64,000 nt of DNA from JAVVHH01 sp963848035 (GTDB taxonomy: Bacteria > Pseudomonadota > Alphaproteobacteria > Acetobacterales > Acetobacteraceae): NCBI GenBank assembly GCA_963848035.1, contig CAWKCD010000003.1:124001-188000 (forward strand), given 5' to 3'. Numbering within the stretch: position 1 is the first letter of the stretch; each line of letters begins with the position of its first letter. Made by a program: the position numbers and the translations under genes. The notes under the pieces are model-generated. The model made no database searches and was not told the origin of the DNA. It saw only the letters and a list, made by a program, of their open reading frames with translations. This document shows, piece after piece, positions 54,282-63,516 of the stretch.

Positions 54282-54889
54282 ACCAGATCGCCGACCCTGC
54301 CGCACTCCGCGCCCATATGGGCCAGATCAACCCGATGGCCGAGCGCAAAGTCCTCTCGCGGCTCGACGCACACTGCCGCCGCTTCATCGAACTCTCGCCT
54401 TTCCTGGTCCTCGCCACCGCTGACGCCGACGGTCGCGTCGACGCCAGCCCCCGCGGCGACCCGCCCGGTTTCGTCCGAATCCTCGATGATACGACGCTGC
54501 TGCTACCCGACCGGCCCGGCAACAACCGAGTCGACTCCTTCGCCAACATCGTCAGCGCGCCCGGCGTCGGCCTCATCTTCTTCGTGCCGGGGATCGACGA
54601 GACCCTGCGCGTCAACGGCGCCGCCCGCCTACTCACCGAGGCCGAGGCCCTCGCCCCCTCCGAGGTCGGCGGCAAGACGCCCCGCACCGGGCTGGTCATC
54701 GAGATCGCCGAGGTCTTCTTCCACTGCGGCAAGGCCCTTAAACGCTCACGCCTATGGGATCCGGCTGCGAAGATCGAACGGTCCGAGTTCCCCACCCTCG
54801 GCAAGGTCATCGCCGAGCAGATCGGCGGCATCAGTCCGGCCGAAGCCGACGCCAAGATCGAAGTCGGCTACCGCGACCGGCTATATTGA
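54278..54889 (+). CDS. pyridoxamine 5'-phosphate oxidase-like FMN-binding protein
   Basis: 203 residues. Split-barrel motifs: RFIELSPFLVLATADADGRVD and ASPRGDPPGFVRILDDTT. LLPDRPGNNRVDSFANIVSA is typical of the MSMEG_1061/PPOX-class flavin group. FVPGIDETLRVNGAARL is the cofactor strand. The substrate is not known. It is coupled to the upstream gene by a four-base overlap. Confidence 0.85.
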   Translation: MNQIADPAALRAHMGQINPMAERKVLSRLDAHCRRFIELSPFLVLATADADGRVDASPRGDPPGFVRILDDTTLLLPDRPGNNRVDSFANIVSAPGVGLIFFVPGIDETLRVNGAARLLTEAEALAPSEVGGKTPRTGLVIEIAEVFFHCGKALKRSRLWDPAAKIERSEFPTLGKVIAEQIGGISPAEADAKIEVGYRDRLY

Positions 54890-54890
54890 C

Positions 54891-55664
54891 CTAGCGCCCT
54901 TCGAAACCCGGCGGCCGCTTTTCCCGGAATGCGGTCAGCCCCTCCGCATAATCGTGGCTCGAAAGCGCCGCCTGCCGCCCCTCGTGCAACCGCTGGCTCA
55001 CCGCGGACGGAACGGCCAATGCCGTCGACAACGCCCGGAAATGCTGCTTCGCGCTCGCCACCGTCAGCGGCGCGTTCTCCGCGATCCGCCGCGCCATCGC
55101 AAACGTGACGGCCTCCAACTCCGCCTCCGGCACCAAGCGGTTCAGCAGCCCGGCGCTGAACGACCGCTCCGCATCCACCGGCTCGGCAGTCGCGAACATC
55201 TCCATCGCCAACCCCGGCCCGGCCCGGAGCATCGCGTTCAGCAAACCCTCCTGATCGTAAGGCAATCCCAGCCGCGCCGGCGTGAACGCCAAGCTTGCCG
55301 TCGGATCCCCGATCAGGATGTCGCAGCGAAGCGCTAGATCCGTGCCGCCTCCCCAAGCCGACCCGTGCAGCATGCCGATCACCGGTGCCCGGCAATCCCG
55401 CAGCCGCCGGAACAGCCCATGCAGCGCGCCGTCCTGCGCCAGTGGGTCGATCCCCGGCGCCAACGCCGCAATGTCGAAACCCGCGCACCAAACCTTGTCG
55501 GTTGGCCCGGCCCGCAGCACCACCGCGCGCACATCCTCCGGCAGGGTATCGAACGCACCGGTCATCGCAGCCAGCATCCCCTCGCTCAGCGCGTTCCGCC
55601 GGGCAGGATCCTGCATCGTAATGGTGGCGATCGGACCGTCGGTCGAGAGTGCGGCGAACTGCAT
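54891..55664 (-). CDS. enoyl-CoA hydratase/isomerase family protein
   Basis: 257 residues from ATG 55664 (MQFAALSTDGPIATITM); a longer frame from 55691 reaches back toward the terminator of the neighbouring gene. Crotonase-fold: DPARRNALSEGML, WCAGFDIAALAPG, oxyanion segment HGSAWGGGTDLALRCDILIG, PYDQEGLLNAMLRAG. The segment AWGGGTD is closer to methylmalonyl-CoA decarboxylase-like crotonases than to plain hydratases. Function by family only. Confidence 0.85.
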   Translation of the reverse strand: MQFAALSTDGPIATITMQDPARRNALSEGMLAAMTGAFDTLPEDVRAVVLRAGPTDKVWCAGFDIAALAPGIDPLAQDGALHGLFRRLRDCRAPVIGMLHGSAWGGGTDLALRCDILIGDPTASLAFTPARLGLPYDQEGLLNAMLRAGPGLAMEMFATAEPVDAERSFSAGLLNRLVPEAELEAVTFAMARRIAENAPLTVASAKQHFRALSTALAVPSAVSQRLHEGRQAALSSHDYAEGLTAFREKRPPGFEGR

Positions 55665-55692
55665 GCGCGCTCCTACCGTGCGCCCGCACAAA

Positions 55693-55718
55693 CAAAAAGC
55701 CCGCTCCGAAGAGCGGGC
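55693..55718 (-). terminator. intrinsic terminator of the small secreted-protein gene
   Basis: The minus strand reads an 8-bp perfect stem GCCCGCTC-TTCG-GAGCGGGC followed by TTTTTGTTTG. A strong intrinsic terminator pattern, 26 bp after the stop. Confidence 0.85.
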
Positions 55719-55744
55719 CCATTTTGTTGACGCGGGACTGGTGA

Positions 55745-56008
55745 TTAAGGACGCGTCGTGGTCGTCCCCACCGGCGGCGTCGGCGCGGTGTTCTGCGTCG
55801 TCGTGCCGCCCAGCGCCTGACCGGCCATGTTCGGATTCTGCGTCGAGTTCAGGTTCATGTTCGCAGCGCCTGCGGGCAAGCTATTGGAACTCTGCGCTTC
55901 CGATGCCGCCGAACCAGGAGCCGGCGGCGTCTGCGTGGCGCCCTGAGCGAACACCGGACCAGCCGCAATCAAAAAGGCGAAAGCCGTAGCATATTTCAAC
56001 ATCATCAC
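55745..56008 (-). CDS. small secreted protein, unknown
   Basis: 87 residues. Signal peptide (LKYATAFAFLIAAGPVFAQG, cleavage after FAQ). The mature part is Thr/Pro/Asn/Ser-rich without cysteines (NSTQNPNMAGQALGGTTTQN). Small disordered secreted proteins like this are common in this group; function unknown. It has its own strong terminator. Confidence 0.7.
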   Translation of the reverse strand: MMMLKYATAFAFLIAAGPVFAQGATQTPPAPGSAASEAQSSNSLPAGAANMNLNSTQNPNMAGQALGGTTTQNTAPTPPVGTTTTRP

Positions 56009-56094
56009 GTCTCCTCTGCGCTAATGTTGGAACGCAGCTTGTTCGCCTGAAGTTGCCGTAAACTGACGCTGGTAATTCGCCTCGCGAATAGTTG

Positions 56095-57174
56095 TCAGGC
56101 GGCGAGCAGTTTCGCCCAACGCGAAAACATCACCGTCTCGTCGAACTCCGCTTCGGCACGTAAGCGGTTTGCCGCGCCCAGCGAGGCGCGCAGGTCATCG
56201 CTCCCGACGAGTTCAGCCAAGGCGTTCCCGAGCGCCGCATCGTCCTGCGGCACGACGAGACGCCTCTGCGCGGCCGGCAGCATCGCCGCGATGTCGCCCA
56301 CATCGGTCGCCGCCACTGGCAGGCCCGCTGCCATCGCCTCTAGCAACGAGATCGGCATCTGCTCCGTATCGGACGACATCGCGAACACATCCAACCCGCG
56401 GATGAGTGCTGCCGGGTCCCGGACATGCCCCTCGAACCGCACTCGCTCGCGAACGCCGAGTTGGTCCACCAACGCCTCCAGCGCCGTGCGTTCCGACCCG
56501 TCGCCAACGATCACCAACCGCGCCGGCGCCGCGGCATTGGCCAAAGCGAACGCTCGAACGAGCCGCGCCACGTTCTTTTCCGGCCGCAGCGCCGCGACCG
56601 TCCCGATCACCGGCGCTTCCCCCGGCCCTGACCGCGTCGGCTTCGGACCGCCGAACCGAACCAGGTCGATCCCGTTCGGCACGTAGTTCACGCGGGCGGA
56701 AGGCAGCCGCCAGACGTCCAGCGCGATCCGCATCAGCGTCCGAGAGGGCAGGGCGACCGTCCGTCCCCGTAGGAACAACCGTCGCAGCCAAACCCGCCGC
56801 GGCAACTGCTGCGCCCGCTCCTCCGGCCCGAACCCGTCCTCGACGTGAACCTGCTCCACCATTTTGAGCCGGTTCGCCATCGACCACTCGATTGACCCGA
56901 AATTATGCGTCAGCATCGTCCGCGGTCTCAGCGCGCCGATCGCCGCCCGGAACCGCCGCACATTCCCCACCGTGTCTCCCTTGCGCACCTCGATCTCGGG
57001 GAACACGACATCCAGGCCGGCATCCAAACGCTCACGCGCCGTGGTCACCCCATCCATCGCGACGATCGCGTGCCGCCACTCCCGCCCGAAATGGTTGGCG
57101 AGCGTCGTGAACCGGATCTGCGCCCCGCCGACGGCAAAGGTCGGGAACACGGAAAGAAGAAGCGGTACGGTCAA
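56095..57174 (-). CDS. glycosyltransferase family 4
   Basis: About 359 residues. GT-B signals: AVGGAQIRFTTLANHFG near the N-terminus, VPNGIDLVRFG, VIGTVAALRPEKNVARLVRA and MSSDTEQMPISLLEAMAAGL (E-x7-E). No ATG lies near; TTG 57174 overlaps the stop of the MBOAT gene (TTGA) and is my choice, with a GTG about ten codons later as alternative. It is coupled to the MBOAT acyltransferase gene, so it probably adds a sugar in the same glycan pathway. Confidence 0.82.
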   Translation of the reverse strand: MTVPLLLSVFPTFAVGGAQIRFTTLANHFGREWRHAIVAMDGVTTARERLDAGLDVVFPEIEVRKGDTVGNVRRFRAAIGALRPRTMLTHNFGSIEWSMANRLKMVEQVHVEDGFGPEERAQQLPRRVWLRRLFLRGRTVALPSRTLMRIALDVWRLPSARVNYVPNGIDLVRFGGPKPTRSGPGEAPVIGTVAALRPEKNVARLVRAFALANAAAPARLVIVGDGSERTALEALVDQLGVRERVRFEGHVRDPAALIRGLDVFAMSSDTEQMPISLLEAMAAGLPVAATDVGDIAAMLPAAQRRLVVPQDDAALGNALAELVGSDDLRASLGAANRLRAEAEFDETVMFSRWAKLLAA

Positions 57175-58700
57175 AACTGGAAGTAGAGGAACTCGGTCGT
57201 CCCACCGAGCGCGAGGATGCCCAGTGCCCCGATCGTGCCGGCCGCGAACGCCCACCCGGCGCCGGGCTGCCACACCAGCCGCCGATAGGGATTGACCGCC
57301 GCACGCCCAAGCGCCGGCTCGTAACGGCTCATGATCTGCTGCGTATTCGGCGCGAACCAAACAATGACGAACAAGGCCGCGATCTGCAGCACCGTCGTCC
57401 GCGGCAGCGCCTCGCCGACCCCATGCAACCCCGCCATACCCGCGAGGATCTCGAACCCGGCGCCGGTGGACGCCGCACGGAAGAATGCGAACCCAACGAG
57501 CGCGGCGACATAGACCGCGAGCACCTTCGCCACATGTGCGCCGGTCTCCACCGCCCAGGGCTTCGGCGCCGGCTTCTTCGGCGCAGGAAAGAAGATCCGC
57601 ATGGCATGGTTGACGGTGATGTATGACCCGTGCAGCAGCCCGAAGATCAGATACTGTGTGCCCGCGCCGTGCCAAACGCCGGCCAAACCCATCGTGATCA
57701 GCGTCGGACCCGCCACCAGCGAGAGGAACCCGCCCGGCGTCGCGGATGCCCGCCGAGAGTTGTCCAGCCCGTGCCGATCCCGCCAGCGCGTCACCCACAA
57801 GGCGATCGGGCTGAAGATGTACATCGTGATGAACCGCGTCAGCGTCATGTGGAAACGCTGCCAGTAATCGATCACGGTGGTCGCCTTGTACGGCGAGTTG
57901 AAGTTCAGCGGGAACCGGATGTTGAACATCCGCGCCAACCCGATCGCCATGTCCGAATAGCCGGAGAAATCGAAGTAGAGCTGCAGCGAATAGGCGATCA
58001 CCGCATACCACGAGGCGAACAGCCCGCCCGCCGCGGGATGCGCGAAATGCAGCGCGACATCGCCCGCCAACGGGTCGGCCAGCAGCACCTTCTTCGCCAG
58101 CCCGATCGCGAAGATCGTCAGCCCCACCGCAAGGTTGGAGCCGCTGAACCGGTAGGTCGCCTTGTCGGCAAATTGCGGCATCATCTCGCGGTTGTGCAGG
58201 ATCGGTCCGGCGATCAGGTGCGGGAAGAAGGTGACGAACAGCACGTAGCTCAGCAGGTCCCGCGTCTTTGCCACGCCCTGCTTCACATCCACGAGGTAGC
58301 CGATCTGGGTGAAGGTGAAGAACGAGATGCCCAGCGGCAGCACGATCTCCCAGAACGGGACCCCTGCCACCGTTTGGAAGCCGAAGAAGCTCGAGAGGCC
58401 GACCGCATATTTGTAATAGAACAGCGCCAGCAGATCGGCCGCGATACCCATCAGAAGCACCGCGTTCTGCAGCCGCGGCCGGCTCTCCGTCCGGGTCAGC
58501 ACGAGGCTGATGGTGAAGTTGAACGCGATCGAGATCAGCAGCAGCGGCAGGAAATCCAGCCGCCAATAGGCGTAGAACCCGAGCGACGCGAGCACGAGCC
58601 AGACCCCCGCCGCCCGCGTGCTGAAACGCGCAGTGGCCCAGAAACCGAGCAGGGCCAGCGGCAGGAACGCGAAAATGAACGGGAACGAACTGAAAACCAA
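57171..58700 (-). CDS. MBOAT-family O-acyltransferase (AlgI/DltB-like)
   Basis: 509 residues, about eleven membrane segments. Conserved MBOAT motifs: SYVLFVTFFPHLIAGPILHN, YFDFSGYSDMAIGLARMF, FNSPYKATTVIDYWQRFH and the catalytic histidine in GLAGVWHGAGTQYLIFG. MBOAT proteins move acyl groups across or onto the envelope. Eight bases before the acyl carrier protein stop, so it may use an ACP-linked acyl donor. Confidence 0.92.
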   Translation of the reverse strand: MVFSSFPFIFAFLPLALLGFWATARFSTRAAGVWLVLASLGFYAYWRLDFLPLLLISIAFNFTISLVLTRTESRPRLQNAVLLMGIAADLLALFYYKYAVGLSSFFGFQTVAGVPFWEIVLPLGISFFTFTQIGYLVDVKQGVAKTRDLLSYVLFVTFFPHLIAGPILHNREMMPQFADKATYRFSGSNLAVGLTIFAIGLAKKVLLADPLAGDVALHFAHPAAGGLFASWYAVIAYSLQLYFDFSGYSDMAIGLARMFNIRFPLNFNSPYKATTVIDYWQRFHMTLTRFITMYIFSPIALWVTRWRDRHGLDNSRRASATPGGFLSLVAGPTLITMGLAGVWHGAGTQYLIFGLLHGSYITVNHAMRIFFPAPKKPAPKPWAVETGAHVAKVLAVYVAALVGFAFFRAASTGAGFEILAGMAGLHGVGEALPRTTVLQIAALFVIVWFAPNTQQIMSRYEPALGRAAVNPYRRLVWQPGAGWAFAAGTIGALGILALGGTTEFLYFQF

Positions 58701-58708
58701 GGGAAACG

Positions 58709-58963
58709 CTAACCCTTCTTGGCCAGCTTCTGCTTCACCAATGTCGCGAGCTCGCCGACATTCTTCAGCTCTTCCATCTCGGCGGCATGAAACTTCACCC
58801 CGAACCGCTTCTCAAGTTCGACGACGATGAAGATGTGGTTCATCGAATCCCACCCGTCCACGTCCTCGGCGGTAGTAGTCGGCGTGAGTTCGATCGCATC
58901 GTCTTCGAGTACTTGCCGGAAGACGTTGTTCAGCTCTGCGTAGATATCCGCGTCTGTCATCAT
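58709..58963 (-). CDS. acyl carrier protein
   Basis: 84 residues from ATG 58963 after AAGGGA. The ACP helix pattern and phosphopantetheine serine in DVDGWDSMNHIFIVVELEK are clear. A stand-alone ACP rather than FabD-type, sandwiched between FkbH and MBOAT genes, so it is likely a dedicated carrier for this locus. Confidence 0.92.
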   Translation of the reverse strand: MMTDADIYAELNNVFRQVLEDDAIELTPTTTAEDVDGWDSMNHIFIVVELEKRFGVKFHAAEMEELKNVGELATLVKQKLAKKG

Positions 58964-58986
58964 GGTCCCTTGGATCGTGCCGGCGC

Positions 58987-60891
58987 TCAGGCCGACATCA
59001 GCTCCGACGCCGGCGTTTCCGCGCGCCGGCTCCGGATGAAAGTCTCTCGCGGCTCGAACCGGACGAGGTCGAGCGACCAGCTCGTGCTGCCGTCCTCCGA
59101 CCGATCGGTCAGCGTGAAGCCCAGCCGCTCGTAGTGCTCGCGCACCATCCCGTTCTTCGCGGTCGGCCGGTAGTCGCCGATCAGCGTCGCCGCGCCCAAA
59201 CGGCGAGCTTCCGCCACGACCAGGTTCAGCGTCTCCGCCTCCATTCCCCGCCCGAGCACCCGGCAACTCATCAGCCACGTATCGAGCCGGATCGCCGCGC
59301 CCTCGCGATGACCAGACACGATCGCGATGATCCCATTGTCGCCGAACTGGTCGAGCAGGCGGATCTGCAGGCTCAGCGACGTCGGATCATCGATCAATCC
59401 GGCGATCTGCTCCTCGTTGACCCGGCGCGTGGTCAGGTTGAACTGGTTCGTCTTGTTGATCAGCTGCACGATCCGCGCCAGGCCCACCCGATCGAACCGG
59501 CTCCACACCGCCTCCATCTCGAGGCTCCGGAGGTAGCCCGCCATGTCGGTCGCCGACGCCATTAGCGTCTCGCGGGCCAGATTCCCTTGATACTGCTGCG
59601 CTCGTTGGCGATCCTCGTCGGTGACGCGCAAGGCCTCGAAATAGCCGGCGTCGGCGATGCAGACGCCATACTCGGTCGGGTCCTCCGGCAATTCCGGCAC
59701 CTCGACCATCGGCAGCTCTCGCCGCACGACGGCCCGTTCCGCCGGGTTGTCGTCGGCGAACACCAAACTATCGAGCCCGATGTTCAGTCGTCGCGCGATC
59801 TCGCGCAGGTTTGCCGCCTTGTCCGTCCAATTCGCCACGAAACAGGCGATGTCATCCCGCCTGAGCACCATCTCCGGGTGTTGGCTGAACGGCTCGAGCG
59901 CATTCGCCTCGTCATTCTTCGAGCACACCGCCAGGATCACGCCGCGCCGGCTCAGATCGCGCGCATAGTGCTGGAATGCCGCGAACGCCTCGCCGGCCGC
60001 GCTGCCCTGGCCGAGCTTGATGCCCGCCAGCCCGTCATCGCCGATCACCCCACCCCACAGCGTGTTGTCGAGATCGAGCACCAGACACTTGCTCGATCGC
60101 CCCTGTGCCGCCGCCACGATCCGCGCCACCAGGTCGCCGTAAAGCGGGCCGGCCTGTGGATGGATGTCCTGCTTGGCCCGGTGCCACAACGCCCGGTCGT
60201 GCCACGCTGCCAACCCATCGGCCGCCGCTCGGTCGTCGAGCGCGATCAAATCCACGCCCTCGGCATCGGCGCGAACCCGCAGCAGCGCCGAAAACCGCCG
60301 CAGCGCCCCGGCGCGCGAGCCCGGCAAGCGATGTTCGTTGGCACCGAGCAGCGCAGAAAACACCGGCAACGGCACGGTCTGGATCACCTGTGCACCAAAG
60401 GCCCGCCGCGCCGCCTGCCACTGCCCCGCAAGCCGATCCAACAACCGGACGAGGGCCGCCTCGTCGTCCTGTCCCACTTCGACGCCCTGCATCAGGTGAT
60501 GCGCGTCCAACGTGAACAGCACGGTGTCCGGCCCGAACCGATGCAGGTCGGACCCGGGGTCCATCAATGCCTGCGCATACTGGCCGTAGTCCGGCGTGTA
60601 GGTGTCGATCCAAACGCCGCGCCGGAGCCCGCCGACCCGGATCGCCGGCAGCAGATGATCGACCGTCGATGATGCCAGAATTGCCAGGCGCACCGTCTTG
60701 GTCGTCAGTCCTGCCGGCACTGACGGCATCATGCGCGACCGCCGCCGGTCGAGCTGCAAGGTCTGCATTGCCGACAGCCGGTGCCGCGCCAGCTGCACCA
60801 GCGCGTCCCACCCGCTCTCTGCGGTAACAGCCGCAAATTGCTCGCTCCAGCGTGCATTTTCCGGCAGCCAATAGAGTTCTGTCGCGTGCAT
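58987..60891 (-). CDS. FkbH-like protein (SGNH-like, HAD-IIIC phosphatase, GNAT)
   Basis: 634 residues. N-terminal about 260: SGNH-hydrolase-like region (LAILASSTVDHLLPAI, FGPDTVLFTLDAHH). HAD-IIIC domain about 275-420: DxDxT motif LVLDLDNTLWGGVIGDDG, then VILAVCSKNDEANAL and LVFADDNPAERAVVR. C-terminal GNAT-like domain about 480-610. Known of the family: FkbH-type proteins load a glyceryl or related unit from 1,3-bisphosphoglycerate onto an ACP. Followed directly by an ACP and an MBOAT gene. Confidence 0.88.
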   Translation of the reverse strand: MHATELYWLPENARWSEQFAAVTAESGWDALVQLARHRLSAMQTLQLDRRRSRMMPSVPAGLTTKTVRLAILASSTVDHLLPAIRVGGLRRGVWIDTYTPDYGQYAQALMDPGSDLHRFGPDTVLFTLDAHHLMQGVEVGQDDEAALVRLLDRLAGQWQAARRAFGAQVIQTVPLPVFSALLGANEHRLPGSRAGALRRFSALLRVRADAEGVDLIALDDRAAADGLAAWHDRALWHRAKQDIHPQAGPLYGDLVARIVAAAQGRSSKCLVLDLDNTLWGGVIGDDGLAGIKLGQGSAAGEAFAAFQHYARDLSRRGVILAVCSKNDEANALEPFSQHPEMVLRRDDIACFVANWTDKAANLREIARRLNIGLDSLVFADDNPAERAVVRRELPMVEVPELPEDPTEYGVCIADAGYFEALRVTDEDRQRAQQYQGNLARETLMASATDMAGYLRSLEMEAVWSRFDRVGLARIVQLINKTNQFNLTTRRVNEEQIAGLIDDPTSLSLQIRLLDQFGDNGIIAIVSGHREGAAIRLDTWLMSCRVLGRGMEAETLNLVVAEARRLGAATLIGDYRPTAKNGMVREHYERLGFTLTDRSEDGSTSWSLDLVRFEPRETFIRSRRAETPASELMSA

Positions 60892-60990
60892 CTTAGGCCA
60901 AGATTAATCGCGCCGGGTTTATAGGAGCTTAAGAGGGCCTGGCAAAGCGGCGCCGGCGTCTGGCAGTTTGGTAGCGGACAGGAGATCACC

Positions 60991-62839
60991 ATGTGCGGGT
61001 TGACCGGCATCTTCCACTCGGATCGTCTCGGCAGCGTCGACGAGGCGCTGCTCCGTCGCATGAATGGCTGCATCGCCTATCGCGGGCCGGATGGTGACGG
61101 CTTCCACGTCGAGCCGGGCGTCGGCTTCGGCCATCGCCGCCTTTCCATCGTCGACGTCGCCGGCGGCGGCCAGCCGATGTACAACGAGGACGAGTCCGTC
61201 GTGATCGTCTTCAACGGCGAAATCTACAATTTCCCCGAGCTGCGCCCGGAGCTCCAGGCTCTCGGCCACGTGTTCCGCAACCGCTGCGACACCGAAGCGG
61301 TCATCCACGCCTGGGAGAGCTGGGGCCCGGCCTGCCTCGAGCGGCTGAACGGGATGTTCGCCTTCGCCCTGTGGGACCGCCGGCAGGAGGTCCTGTTCGT
61401 CGCCCGCGACCGCCTGGGCAAGAAGCCGCTCTACTACGGCAAGACCGCCACCGGCGCGCTCGTGTTCGGCTCGGAGCTGGCCGCGCTGGAACCGGTGCCC
61501 GACATCTCCCGCCGCATCAGCCCCACCGCGCTCGACGACTTCTTCGCCCTCGGCTACGTGCCGGACCCGCAAAGCATCTTCGAAGGCATCCGCAAGCTCC
61601 CACCCGCGCATTACCTGCTCATGCGCCACGGCGAGGACCCGAAGCCGGTCCGCTACTGGGCGCCTCCGACCCGCAGCGAAGCCTGCGAAGAAGGCGAAGC
61701 CGTCCAGCATCTGGCCTCGATGCTCGCCGCAACCACCCAGCGCCGGCTGATGTCGGACGTGCCGCTCGGCGCTTTCCTTTCCGGCGGCGTCGACAGCAGC
61801 GCCGTCGTTGCCACCGCCGCGCGCCTGCAGGACGACCCGCTCGCCACCTTCACCATCGGCTTTCCCGGCGCAGAAGACGAGACGCCGCTCGCCCGCATGA
61901 TCGTCCCAGCGCTACGGCACCGAGCAGCACGAGGACCGCGCCGCCCCCGATTATATCGAAGCCGCCTTCCGCCAGGCCCGCATGTTCGGCGAGCCGTTCG
62001 GCGACTCGTCCTCCGTGCCGACCGAGACGGTCTGCGAACTCGCCCGCCGCCACGTCACCGTCGCGATCTCCGGGGACGGCGGTGACGAGGTGTTCGCCGG
62101 CTACCGTCGATACCGCTTCCATCAGGTGGCCGAAGCGGTCCGTTCCCACGTTCCGGCCGGCGCTGCGCCGAAGCGTCCTCGGCCAACTCGCCCGCGCCTA
62201 TCCCAAGATGGACTGGGCGCCCCGCTGGCTCCGCGCCAAGCACACCCTCACCGAACTCAGCCTCGATAGCGCGCTCGGCTTCTACCGCACTATCGCCAAG
62301 GTCCACCACGATGCCCGCCGCGTCGCTGTTCTCGCCCTCTATCCGCGCAGCGCTCAGCGGCTACGACCCGGCAGACCGCAGTCGTCGACCTCATGGACGA
62401 GTGCGACGACGCGGACAGCCTGCTCCAGGCCCAATACGTCGACGTTGGCCTCTATCTGCCCGGCGACATCCTGGTGAAAGTCGACCGGACCAGCATGGCC
62501 CATTCCCTCGAGGTCCGCGCCCCGTTCCTCGATTATGAGTTCGTCGAATGGGGCATGCGCCTGCCGCCGTCGCTCAAATTGCGCGGTCAAGAGGGCAAGT
62601 TCATCTTGAAGAAGGCGCTCGAGCCCATCGTCCCGCGCGAGATCCTCTACCGCACCAAACAGGGCTTCGCGACCTCGCTCGCCAAGCCATTCCGGGAGCG
62701 AGGCGGTACGTTGCGGACGGAACTCCTCGGACCCTCGATGCTCGATAGCGGCCTCTTCGACCCGGCGGCCATCCGCCGCATTCTCGACGAACACGAAAGC
62801 GGTCGATTTGACCACTCGGGCCGGTATGGCTATTGTTAA
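60991..62839 (+). CDS. AsnB-type glutamine-dependent amidotransferase, several frameshifts as sequenced
   Basis: About 615 residues after repair. The N-terminal glutaminase has Cys2 (MCGLTGIFHSD), YRGPDGDG, VFNGEIYNFPELRPEL and DTEAVIHAWESWG. The synthetase has the pyrophosphate loop FLSGGVDSSAVVAT, ISGDGGDEVFAGYRRYRFH and KVDRTSMAHSLEVRAPFLDY. Frame changes of one extra base occur near 61905, 62155, 62315 and 62368. A missing base near 62817 may hide the last residues. RBS ACAGGAGA. In sugar loci these enzymes amidate uronic or other acids. Confidence 0.85.
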
Positions 62840-63063
62840 CATGTGTTGGATTTTTGAAGTCTGCTGATAAGCCCTGCCACAGGCCGAAACGCGATCGCGG
62901 CCTGACGAACACAGCCAAAATCTCTCTTGTCAAAAGCGAAACATTGCTTCCGTCACCATAAGCATGATATGAGCGTTAGTGAGTCCGAAATGGAACGAAT
63001 CACATTGGTCGCGTGGGCACCTGTCGACGCATCAAGCTTTGTCTCGCATTTCAGGATTTGACC

Positions 63064-63503
63064 ATGACCCTGCCGCCACAAGTCGTGCTGAGCGCCTGGC
63101 CGAACAGTAAAGGCAAAGCGGACCCGTCCCGGGATCGGTTCCGGCAAAACCTGAGCCGGATCATGTCGGAGCAGGGGATCACCCAGGCCGGGCTCGCCCG
63201 GACCATGGAAGTCTCGCGAGTCGCCGTCCACGCGTGGATCTGGGGAACCTGCTTCCCCGAGACGTCGCGGCTGATCAAGCTGGCGCAAACCCTCAATGTC
63301 ACCGTCGGCGATCTGCTCGAGGGCGACGGCAACGCCATGCAGGCCGCAGCGAGACGTCGAACGAGGAAGCTCTGCTTCTGAACGCGTTCCGCAAGCTTCC
63401 GAACACGGCACGCCTGAGCTTGCTCGCCGACGCTTACGAGCTTTCCGCCCGCGCCAGCCTCGCTGCCAGCGAAGGCAAGCCGCCGACCGCCGGCTCGAGA
63501 TAA
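63064..63503 (+). CDS. XRE-family helix-turn-helix regulator, frameshifted as sequenced
   Basis: About 146 residues after repair. The HTH_XRE helices: RFRQNLSRIMSEQGITQAGL, EVSRVAVHAWIWGTCFPETS, LIKLAQTLNVTVGDLLEGDG. One base is missing near 63345, which joins the C-terminal part (NEEALLLNAFRKLPNTARLS, DAYELSARASLAASEGK). The upstream ATG at 63013 is not needed. It may regulate the glycan locus around it. Confidence 0.75.
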
Positions 63504-63516
63504 CCCTGGGCGCGGT

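Noticed and set aside
56095..58566. An 823-codon frame covering the GT4 and MBOAT genes
   Set aside because: The first half is the MBOAT gene read out of frame; the real MBOAT product is encoded from 58700 in a different frame.
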